Below the pieces are notes generated by a model, which searched no databases, was not told where the DNA came from, and saw only the letters and a program-made list of their open reading frames with translations. From UBA4085 sp964556755 (GTDB taxonomy: Bacteria > Acidobacteriota > Aminicenantia > Aminicenantales > UBA4085), in NCBI GenBank assembly GCA_964556755.1, contig CAZKXI010000005.1, forward strand, positions 62,001 through 126,000: a stretch of DNA of 64,000 nucleotides, written 5' to 3'. A program made the translations under genes and the position numbers. Positions 57,645-64,000 of the stretch are shown here, one piece after another (position 1 is the first letter of the stretch; every line of letters starts with the position of its first letter).

Positions 57645-58485
57645 AAGATTTCCGCCCCTCCTGTCCCTCCTGCTCGTCTTAGCCGCGCTCGCGGGGCCTT
57701 TCGCTTCCCCCTTGGATGCCGGCCGGGCGGCGGCGTCCCTGAACCCTTCCTCCTATCGCCTTGATGAGGGACTTCTCCGGCGTTTCACCCTCGATGTCGG
57801 CGCCGTCATCAAGGCTCCGGCCGGCTGGAAGGGGAGCGACTGGGCCGGCTTCGGACTGGCTTCGGCCGCCTCGCTGGCCGTCCTGGTCTGGGACGACGGC
57901 CTCTACACCTTTGTCCAGGACCGCAAGACGCCTCTCTCCCGAGATGCCTTTCCCCTCATCACCCGGGCCGGTGACGGCGGCTATGTGGCCGCCGCCCTCG
58001 GACTCTTGTATCTCGGCGGGGAAGCCTTCAACAGCGCTTCGCTGCGCCGAACCGCTTTCCTCAGCCTGGAAAGCTTCGCCGCCTCCGGCCTCATCGTCCT
58101 GGCCATCAAAACGGTGGTCGGGCGGGCTCGCCCGTACGCCGATGAGGGCCCCTCTTCCTTCCATCCTTTCAGCTTCACCGGCCGCAACGCCTCGTTCGTC
58201 TCGGGCCACTCCGCCTCCGCCTTCGCCGTCGCGGCAGTCATTGCGGAGACCTCGCGGAGCGTCCTGGTCGACGTCCTGTCCTACGGCTTGGCCGGATTGG
58301 TCGCCGTCTCGCGCGTCCACGAGAGCAAGCACTGGCCTTCCGACGTCGTGGCCGGCTCGCTGCTTGGGCTTTTTGTCGGCTGGAAGATCGCCGACCTGGA
58401 CGAGAAGCGCGAGGGAGGGGGCGCCCGTTTGGCCTGGACGGCATCCGCCGGCCCCTCCGGCGTGGGGCTGAGCCTGCGATTCTGA
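57622..58485 (+). CDS. PAP2 family phosphatase
   Basis: A 287-residue protein with an N-terminal signal or membrane segment (about 9-30) and a PAP2 domain. The three phosphatase signatures are present: KTVVGRARP (KX6RP), FVSGHSASAF (PSGH-like, with Val in place of Pro) and SRVHESKHWPSDV (SRX5HX3D). Such enzymes dephosphorylate lipid phosphates, undecaprenyl diphosphate or lipid A. Overlap with waaA suggests a role in LPS precursor or lipid A processing. The stop is followed by repeat element G. Confidence 0.88.
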   Translation: MGAARPPRRFPPLLSLLLVLAALAGPFASPLDAGRAAASLNPSSYRLDEGLLRRFTLDVGAVIKAPAGWKGSDWAGFGLASAASLAVLVWDDGLYTFVQDRKTPLSRDAFPLITRAGDGGYVAAALGLLYLGGEAFNSASLRRTAFLSLESFAASGLIVLAIKTVVGRARPYADEGPSSFHPFSFTGRNASFVSGHSASAFAVAAVIAETSRSVLVDVLSYGLAGLVAVSRVHESKHWPSDVVAGSLLGLFVGWKIADLDEKREGGGARLAWTASAGPSGVGLSLRF

Positions 58486-58513
58486 TTCCGGATTCCGGGC
58501 GACTTTTTACAGG

Positions 58514-58857
58514 GTTCTTCGCCAATTTCCGGGAAGTATAAGCGGTTCGGGGTACACCGTCGGGGGCGACGGAGCCATAGGCCGTGATCGGATCGTAATG
58601 GATCAACTGCCTCGGGGGGATAAAAACGGCCTATGGTCGGCCAACGGCGGAGAAGCGCCGGTTGAGCCCTGTCGGTTGCCCCTCGATGGAGAGCTCCTAA
58701 CACGATCGAGCCGGGACTGAATGGCCCCATCTATACGCCGGCGAAGGCTCAACCAAGCCGTCCTCGCGGAGACAGATGAAGCATCCGTCTCGACGAGGGC
58801 TGCGCAAGCTCCGCCGGGCCGACACCCCGAACCGCTCTTCCCGGAATGGGGCGATGA
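58514..58857. repeat. Inverted-repeat element G, long composite copy (tandem junction)
   Basis: This element lies in the 442-bp gap between two plus-strand genes, the only copy not at a convergent junction. Left arm 58514-58555 and right arm 58821-58857 are inverted copies. 58541-58668 equals the reverse complement of 30587-30714 over 128 bp. 58746-58800 matches element B in reverse. The inner stem pairs GGTTGAGCC (58660-58668) with GGCTCAACC (58746-58754). The rest of the gap (58858-58927) carries the promoter of the next gene. Confidence 0.9.
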
Positions 58858-58865
58858 GTCTTTTA

Positions 58866-58894
58866 TTGAGGCCCCGCCTGGCCTCTGCTATCAT
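58866..58894 (+). promoter_or_regulatory. Promoter of the D-aminoacylase-like operon
   Basis: TTGAGG (58866-58871), 17-bp spacer, TATCAT (58889-58894); AAGGAGG precedes the ATG at 58928. Confidence 0.75.
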
Positions 58895-58927
58895 GGCCGG
58901 GAAACCGGATTCGCCAAGGAGGCGCCC

Positions 58928-60631
58928 ATGTCCCGCCCCATCAGCCGCCGTCAATTCCTCAGCCGCACCGGAACCGCCGCGGCCGCCGCCACCCTGGCCG
59001 GCGCCGGCCCGCTTCTGCAAGGCTGCGCGGCCGGAAAGAAGTACGATCTCGTCATCGCCGGAGGGCTGGTCTACGACGGCTTGGGCGGCGCTCCGGTTAC
59101 GGCCGACATCGGCATCGTGGGCCGGGCCATCAAGGACATCGGCCGCATCCCCGCCTCCCGCGGCCGGTCGGCGGTCGAGGCGCGCGGGCTGGCCGTCTGT
59201 CCCGGCTTCATCGATGTCCACGACCACTCCGACTACGGCCTCCTGGCCGATCCCAAGGCCGACAGCGCGGTCCGCCAGGGCGTGACGACCCTGATCAGCG
59301 GGCAATGCGGCTCGGCGCCCTTCCCCTTGGCCGAGGCGGTCTTGGAGGAGGTCAGGTCCAACGCCAAATCGCAGCTGGGCGTCGACGTCGACTGGCGCGA
59401 TCTGAAAGGCTTTCTAGCCCGGCTGGAGAGCGGCGGCATGGCCGTCAACTACGCCACCCTGTCGGGCCACGGCTCGCTGCGCGGCGCGGCCATGGGCTTC
59501 AACGAAGGGGCCCCGACGCCGGAGCAGATGGAGAAGATGAAGGCGCTCCTGGCCGAGGAGATGGAAGCCGGATCGCTGGGGCTTTCGACCGGATTGGAAT
59601 ACACTCCCAGCGGCTTCGCCGCCGCCGAGGAGATCGCCGCGCTGGCCCGGGTCGTGGCCCCCAAGGGCGGCATCTACGCCACCCATATGCGGGACGAGGG
59701 CGACAAGGTCATCGAAGCGATCGAGGAAGCCTTGGCCGCGGCCCGCGCGTCCGGAGCCGCGCTTCAGATCTCCCACTTGAAGGTCGCCTTCCCGCGCAAC
59801 TGGGGCAAGCTGGACGAGGCCCTGGCCCGCATCGAAGCGGCTCGGGCCGAAGGGCTGGACGTGACGGCCGACCGCTACCCCTACATCGCCGGATCGACCG
59901 GCCTGGACATCAACTTCCCGGCCTGGGCCCGCCAGGGGACCACGGACGAGTTCCTGGCCCGGTTGAAGGACCCGGCCCAGGACAAGGCCCTGCGAGCCTA
60001 TGTCGCCGAGCGCGAGGCCAAGCTCGGCTCGTGGGACAAGGTCGTCATCTCCGGCGTCTTCGAGGAGAAGAACAAGGGCTATGAGGGCCTGGACGTGCTG
60101 GAGGCCTCGCGCCGGGCCGGCAAGCCGGCCTACGAGTTCATGCGCGACCTGATCGTCGAGGAGCGCGACAACGTCGACACCGTCATCTTCATGATGACCG
60201 AGGACAACCTCCGCCGCATCCTGGCCAAGCCCTATGTCATGATCGGGGCCGACAGCTCCGTCCGTTCGACGGAGGGCCCGCTTTCCAAGGGCAAGCCGCA
60301 TCCGCGCTGCTTCGGCAGCTTCGTCCGCGTCCTGGGCAAGTATGTCCGGGACGATAAGGTCCTGACCTTGGAGGAGGCCATCCGCAAGATGACCTCGGCG
60401 CCCGCGGCCAAGCTCAAGCTCGCGGGCCGCGGCGTGATCCAGGCGGGCGCTCAGGCCGACCTGGTCGTCTTCGATCCCGCGACCGTGGCGGATCGGGCGA
60501 CTTGGAAGGAGCCGCACCGGTATCCCGCTGGTGTCCCCCATGTCCTGGTCAATGGCCAGCCGGTGATTACGAGAGGCGAGCACACCGGCGCCAAGCCGGG
60601 GCGCGTCCTGCGGAAAGGCTCGGCGGCGTGA
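58928..60631 (+). CDS. Tat-exported lipoprotein D-aminoacylase-like amidohydrolase
   Basis: A 567-residue metal-dependent amidohydrolase of the N-acyl-D-amino-acid deacylase family. The leader has a twin-arginine motif SRRQFLSR and ends with a lipobox-like LLQGC (Cys near residue 32), predicting export and lipid anchoring. Metal ligands: PGFIDVHDHSDYG (HxH), YATHMRDEG and ISHLKVAFPRNWG; later GADSSVRSTEG. It hydrolyses N-acyl-D-amino acids or related D-residues. The stop overlaps the M23 peptidase start (GTGA). Co-transcription suggests joint use of peptidoglycan-derived material. Confidence 0.88.
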   Translation: MSRPISRRQFLSRTGTAAAAATLAGAGPLLQGCAAGKKYDLVIAGGLVYDGLGGAPVTADIGIVGRAIKDIGRIPASRGRSAVEARGLAVCPGFIDVHDHSDYGLLADPKADSAVRQGVTTLISGQCGSAPFPLAEAVLEEVRSNAKSQLGVDVDWRDLKGFLARLESGGMAVNYATLSGHGSLRGAAMGFNEGAPTPEQMEKMKALLAEEMEAGSLGLSTGLEYTPSGFAAAEEIAALARVVAPKGGIYATHMRDEGDKVIEAIEEALAAARASGAALQISHLKVAFPRNWGKLDEALARIEAARAEGLDVTADRYPYIAGSTGLDINFPAWARQGTTDEFLARLKDPAQDKALRAYVAEREAKLGSWDKVVISGVFEEKNKGYEGLDVLEASRRAGKPAYEFMRDLIVEERDNVDTVIFMMTEDNLRRILAKPYVMIGADSSVRSTEGPLSKGKPHPRCFGSFVRVLGKYVRDDKVLTLEEAIRKMTSAPAAKLKLAGRGVIQAGAQADLVVFDPATVADRATWKEPHRYPAGVPHVLVNGQPVITRGEHTGAKPGRVLRKGSAA

Positions 60632-61623
60632 GGAGCGGGCTCGCAAGCCGGTGCGTGAGCTGGCGGCTAGCCGCGGCTGCCGCGGCCTGGTCGGCCGTGA
60701 TTCTCCTGTCCGCGGCCCCGGTTCTGCCGGGGCAGGGGACAACGAGGCAGATAGCGGCGGCCAAGAGCGCCGAAGCCGCATCGGCATCATCCGGCCTCGT
60801 CCTCCTCGAGCCGGCCGGCGCGCCCTTCATCCTGGCCCTTCGGGCCCTGGATCCCGGCGAGGCCATTCTGGTCCGCTTGAAGAACGACTCGCCCTTCCGG
60901 CGGGTTGCCGTCAGCCTCGGCTCCTCGACCCGCGTCCTGGAAGCGGCGGAGGGCGATTCGGCGGGCTCGCCGGCGACCCTGTTGGGCATCGATCTGGGAG
61001 TCCAGCCGGGGGATCTGCCGCTAAAGGCCAAGGGCTGGCGTCCCGATGGATCGGAGTCGTCCTTCGAATGGCCCCTGACCATCGGGCGCAAGGAATTCCC
61101 TCAGACCCGGCTCCAGGTGGCTCCGGCCATGACCCATCCGCCGGCCGCGCTGCTGGAGACCATCCGCCGCGAATCGGCGCTGGTGGCCGAGATCCTGGGC
61201 CGCGTCTCCGCCGAGTGGCTGGCCGAGGGGGCTTTCCAGTCGCCCCTTCCGGACTTCAAGCCCTTTCCCAACTTCGGCCAGCAGCGGATCTATAACAAGG
61301 CCGTTGCCTCGGTCCACTCCGGGGTCGACATCGCCGCCCCGCGGGGGACGAAGGCGACGGCGCCGAATGCGGGGCGGATCGTCCTGGCCAACAAGCTCTA
61401 CTACTCCGGTTGGACGGTTATCATCGACCACGGGCAGGGCGTGTTCACCTACTGTTGCCATTTCGACAAGGTGCTGGTTAAGCGGAACGACACGGTCAAG
61501 AAAGGCCAGGTCATCGCCGAAGTGGGCAGCACCGGGCGCTCGACCGGGCCTCACCTGCACTGGAGCGCCCGGATCCTCGCGGCCCGCGTCGATCCCTTCT
61601 CGCTCGCGGCCCTGCCGCTCTAA
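60628..61623 (+). CDS. M23 family (LytM-type) metallopeptidase
   Basis: A 331-residue exported protein with a signal peptide (about residues 10-38) and a C-terminal LytM/M23 domain. The zinc motifs are HSGVDIAAPRGTK (HxxxD) and HLHWSARI (HxH). The domain also has YYSGWTVIIDHGQGVFTYCCHFD and GQVIAEVGSTGRSTGPHLHW (key part GSTGRSTGPHLHW). It should cleave peptidoglycan peptides in the periplasm. The N-terminal beta-rich region (about 50-170) may be a targeting domain. It overlaps the convergent xth gene by four bases. Confidence 0.9.
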   Translation: MRSGLASRCVSWRLAAAAAAWSAVILLSAAPVLPGQGTTRQIAAAKSAEAASASSGLVLLEPAGAPFILALRALDPGEAILVRLKNDSPFRRVAVSLGSSTRVLEAAEGDSAGSPATLLGIDLGVQPGDLPLKAKGWRPDGSESSFEWPLTIGRKEFPQTRLQVAPAMTHPPAALLETIRRESALVAEILGRVSAEWLAEGAFQSPLPDFKPFPNFGQQRIYNKAVASVHSGVDIAAPRGTKATAPNAGRIVLANKLYYSGWTVIIDHGQGVFTYCCHFDKVLVKRNDTVKKGQVIAEVGSTGRSTGPHLHWSARILAARVDPFSLAALPL

Positions 61624-62375
61624 TCCAGCTCGATCCCGACCGGGCAGTGGTCCGAGCCGGGGATTTCGGCCCGAATGAAGGCCGCCTTCAGGCGCGGCCG
61701 CAGGGCCTTGGAGATCAGGACGTAGTCGATGCGCCAGCCCACGTTCCGGGCCCGGACCCCGCGCATCGGGCTCCACCAGGTGTAGTGGCCGCCGCCCGGC
61801 TCAAACTCGCGGAAGGTGTCCAGGAATCCCTTGCCGAGGAAGGCCTCGAAGCCGGCCCTCTCCTCGACCGTGAAGCCGTGCGTCCCCTCGTTGGCCTTGG
61901 GGTGGGCCAGGTCGATCTCCCGGTGGGCCACGTTGAAGTCGCCGCAGAAGACGACCGGCTTGCGCCGCTCCAGCTTCTTGAGAAACCGCAGGAAGACCTC
62001 GTCCCAGCGCTGCCGGAACGGCAGACGGGTCAGCTCGCGCTGGGAGTTGGGGACGTAGGCGTTGACCAGGAAGAAGTCGGCGTACTCGGCCGTCAGGACG
62101 CGGCCTTCGGCGTCGAACTCCTCCGCCCCGAGCCCGTGACGGATGCCGAGAGGGGCCGGCTTCGTGAGGATGACCGTCCCGGCATAGCCCTTCCGGAGGG
62201 CCGGGTTCCAGTGGGCCGCGTAAGAGCCCGCCCAGGCCTCGTCGACGTCGTGCGGCTCGGCCCGGGTTTCCTGGAGGCAGAGGATGTCGGGATCATCCGC
62301 GGCCAGGTAAGCCCGCAAGTCCCCGCGCCGCAGGACGGCCCGCAGGCCGTTGACGTTCCAGGAGGCGATCTTCAC
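61620..62375 (-). CDS. xth: Exodeoxyribonuclease III
   Basis: A 251-residue Mg-dependent AP endonuclease/3'-5' exonuclease for base excision repair. Motifs: KIASWNVNGLRAVLRRG, ILCLQETRAEP, NAYVPNSQRELTRLPFR, VFCGDFNVAHREIDLAHPK, GWRIDYVLIS and GSDHCPVGIEL. Length is normal. GTG at 62373-62375 is chosen since the family always begins with this MKIASWNVNG-like sequence. The gene follows the amidohydrolase by 11 bp. Confidence 0.95.
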   Translation of the reverse strand: MKIASWNVNGLRAVLRRGDLRAYLAADDPDILCLQETRAEPHDVDEAWAGSYAAHWNPALRKGYAGTVILTKPAPLGIRHGLGAEEFDAEGRVLTAEYADFFLVNAYVPNSQRELTRLPFRQRWDEVFLRFLKKLERRKPVVFCGDFNVAHREIDLAHPKANEGTHGFTVEERAGFEAFLGKGFLDTFREFEPGGGHYTWWSPMRGVRARNVGWRIDYVLISKALRPRLKAAFIRAEIPGSDHCPVGIELD

Positions 62376-62386
62376 GGGCCGGCCCG

Positions 62387-63664
62387 CTAGCGCTGGCGGG
62401 TCATCCTTTCCTCGACGATGGCCTTGTACTTGTCGCGCAAGCGGGTCTGGGCGCTTTCCAAGGGTATCTCCCGGCCGGCGATGAAGACCCGCTTGATCTT
62501 CGACGAGGCCTGGATGATCGGCTTGGTGCAGATGACGATGTCGGCCGACTTGCCCGGCTCGAGGGAGCCGATCCGGTCGTCGAGGCCGAAGATCTTGGCC
62601 GGGTGGAGGGTGATGGCCTTGACGGCCTCCTCCTCCGGCAGGCCGTAGGCGACCGACAGCGAGGCCGGCACCGGCAGCCTCCGGACATTGCTGCCTCCCT
62701 GGCCGGCGGATTCGCTCAAGGCGAGCAGTATCTTCTTCTCGGCCAGCACGGCCGCCGTGTGGTAGTTGAGGTCGGCCGGCTGCCAGCGGTCGGGCAGGGC
62801 GTTGGTCCCGGCCCAGATGACCGGAATCCCGCGGGCGGCGATCTCGTCGGCGTACTTGAGAACCTCGTTGGAGGCCGTGAACAGGATGCCCTTGATCTTG
62901 AAGTCGGCCATGAGCCGCAGGGCGATGCGGATCGGGACGCCGCCCTGGGCCACGAAGACGACCGGCCGGCCGCCGTCCAGGACGGCGGCCAAAGCCTCCA
63001 TCTCGGGGTCGCGGGCGGAATCGCCGGACTTCTTCTTGGCCGCGAAGGCGCGCGCTTTCTCCAGCTTGTCGGTGAAGAAGCGGCTGACGCCTTCCAGAGT
63101 CGAGGGGTAGGCGTTGGACTGACGGGCCGAGGTGTTGAAGACCAGGGCCACATCGCGCCGCAGGACCATCTCCTCGGGCAGGTTGCCGTCGAGATGGAGG
63201 GCCATGACCCGGCCGTTGATCAGGCGGGCGGTTCCCGCCGCCGTCAGGACCGAAGTCACGCCGTCCACGCGCGCCACCGGGATCGTCTCGTCCTCCGGGT
63301 TGAGGGCTTCGAACGGATCCAGGTAGGGAGTGGACAGCCCGATCTCGTTCGTGTCGCTGCCTGCTCCGGGGTAGCCGGTCAAGCCGAGGGCCGTCAGCGG
63401 GGCGACCATCCCGGGGTAGACGAAGAGGCCGGAGGCGTCGACGACTCGGGCCCGGGCCGGGACGGAGACCCTCGTCCCGAGCGCGGTGATCTTGCCTTTC
63501 TCGATGACCAGGCTGCCGCCGGGGATGGAAGGTCCCGAGACGGGGACGATCGTCCCGCCCTTGATGACTACGGCCTCCTGGGCCGCGGCGGGGGAGACGG
63601 AGGCGGCGAGAAGGGCGATAGCCCAGACGGCAAGGAGGGAGATACGGAAAGCAGGGCGATTCAT
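62387..63664 (-). CDS. Amidohydrolase-fold protein lacking the HxH metal ligands
   Basis: A 425-residue exported protein with a signal peptide (about 1-28, ending PAAAQ). It has the composite TIM-barrel amidohydrolase architecture of imidazolonepropionase-like enzymes, with EAVKAITLHPAKIFGLDDRIGSLEPGKSADIVI (key part HPAKIFGLDDRIGSLEPGKS). The N-terminal metal motif expected as PGxIDxHxH reads YPGMVAPLTALGL, so both His are missing. It is probably a non-catalytic or altered partner of the next gene upstream, whose stop it overlaps by four bases. Confidence 0.8.
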   Translation of the reverse strand: MNRPAFRISLLAVWAIALLAASVSPAAAQEAVVIKGGTIVPVSGPSIPGGSLVIEKGKITALGTRVSVPARARVVDASGLFVYPGMVAPLTALGLTGYPGAGSDTNEIGLSTPYLDPFEALNPEDETIPVARVDGVTSVLTAAGTARLINGRVMALHLDGNLPEEMVLRRDVALVFNTSARQSNAYPSTLEGVSRFFTDKLEKARAFAAKKKSGDSARDPEMEALAAVLDGGRPVVFVAQGGVPIRIALRLMADFKIKGILFTASNEVLKYADEIAARGIPVIWAGTNALPDRWQPADLNYHTAAVLAEKKILLALSESAGQGGSNVRRLPVPASLSVAYGLPEEEAVKAITLHPAKIFGLDDRIGSLEPGKSADIVICTKPIIQASSKIKRVFIAGREIPLESAQTRLRDKYKAIVEERMTRQR

Positions 63665-64000
63665 CGGGCGCCTCCCGCAACCGGGGTCACGCCCTGACGG
63701 GCGAGATCGAAGAAGACCTCGCCTTCGATGATCGTCAGCAGGCACTTGGCGGTGCTGTCCAGGGGGTACTTGTCGAAGACGGCCACGTCGCCGTCCTTGC
63801 CGGCCTCCAGGCTGCCGATGCGGCTCTCCATCTCCAGGGCCTTGGCCGCGTTGATGGTGAACATACGCAGGACGACATCGTCGGGCAGGTCGTTGTACTT
63901 CTGGACCTTGGCCGCGTTGAGGTAGAGATAGCGGCCCTCGTCGGGGCTGTCGGAGTTGATGACCACGTTGACCCCGGCCCGGTGGAGGATCTCGAAGCCG
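63661..64000 (-). CDS. C-terminal part of an amidohydrolase
   Basis: The gene continues beyond the window; only its last 112 codons are present. The end carries the amidohydrolase closing region: VVINSDSPDEGRYLYLNAAK, TINAAKALEMESRIGSLEAGKDGDVAVFDKYPLD (key part SRIGSLEAGKDGDVAVF) and a short C-terminal beta domain. The conserved Asp in INSDSP is intact. The N-terminal metal motif cannot be judged. It overlaps the metal-ligand-less paralogue downstream, forming a co-translated pair. Confidence 0.82.
   Translation of the reverse strand, partial: GFEILHRAGVNVVINSDSPDEGRYLYLNAAKVQKYNDLPDDVVLRMFTINAAKALEMESRIGSLEAGKDGDVAVFDKYPLDSTAKCLLTIIEGEVFFDLARQGVTPVAGGAR

Noticed and set aside
1..64000. tRNA, rRNA, transposase, integrase or phage genes
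   Set aside because: None recognised on either strand.

Overview
The window comes from a GC-rich, Gram-negative-type (diderm) bacterium. Lipid A and outer-membrane genes (lpxB, waaA, lnt), prepilin-like proteins and an archaeal-type prolyl-tRNA synthetase sit among densely packed, often overlapping genes. Together with many secreted amidohydrolases and DUF proteins this resembles Acidobacteriota-like lineages such as Candidatus Aminicenantes. That placement is an inference from gene content; no marker phylogeny was possible. No rRNA, tRNA, CRISPR array, intact insertion sequence or prophage was seen.

Layout. 1-2645 (minus): a surface-glycan fragment (GT2 glycosyltransferase, cupin, DegT aminotransferase, start of a methyltransferase). 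2902-10157 (plus): glycine operon gcvT-gcvH-gcvPA-gcvPB-glyQ-glyS. 10231-14010: a PilZ protein, glgC, LemA and two TPM-domain proteins. 14014-19151: M20 amidohydrolase, YjbQ family, secreted deacetylase-like protein and membrane acyltransferase. 19440-29444 (minus): two-domain SGNH esterase, a fused DUF58-transglutaminase with its MoxR ATPase, a spermidine-synthase-like membrane protein, a radical SAM enzyme and DUF362. 29544-33252: DUF6599 protein, Hpt plus receiver-GGDEF proteins, AI-2E transporter. 33317-41811: rnc-pyrC-pyrR-ribF-DUF1844, mazG, and prfB-lnt-SPOR. 41949-46225: HU-like protein, deoxyhypusine-synthase-like protein, and coaE with a PilZ/LuxR regulatory cluster. 46427-50580: proS followed by an aminotransferase / CDP-alcohol transferase / nucleotidyltransferase trio. 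50791-56220 (minus): lpxB, three prepilin-like proteins, pnp, rpsO and a 53-residue protein. 56361-64000: waaA, PAP2 phosphatase, Tat-lipoprotein D-aminoacylase-like enzyme, M23 peptidase, xth and two paired amidohydrolases.

Two things stand out. First, a family of intergenic inverted-repeat elements, seven loci labelled A-G here (arms built on CCCCGAACCGC and CTTCCCGGAA), occupies every convergent gene junction in the window that has more than a few bases of space (six of six), plus one tandem junction. Two copies share 128 identical bases in inverted orientation 28 kb apart. Second, the three translationally coupled genes after proS look like a Kennedy-type polar head-group route: a CobD/HisC-like PLP enzyme, a LicC-like cytidylyltransferase and a CDP-alcohol phosphotransferase.

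Promoters with a TTGACA-like -35 box, 17-18 bp spacing and a TATAAT-like -10 box can be read in front of many transcription units. Several place the predicted transcript start on or within a few bases of the start codon, which suggests leaderless mRNAs. A c-di-GMP theme recurs: one receiver-GGDEF protein, an Hpt protein, two PilZ proteins with the R-xxx-R and D/N-x-S-xx-G motifs, two degenerate PilZ-like paralogues, and a LuxR regulator whose receiver domain lacks its phosphorylation site.
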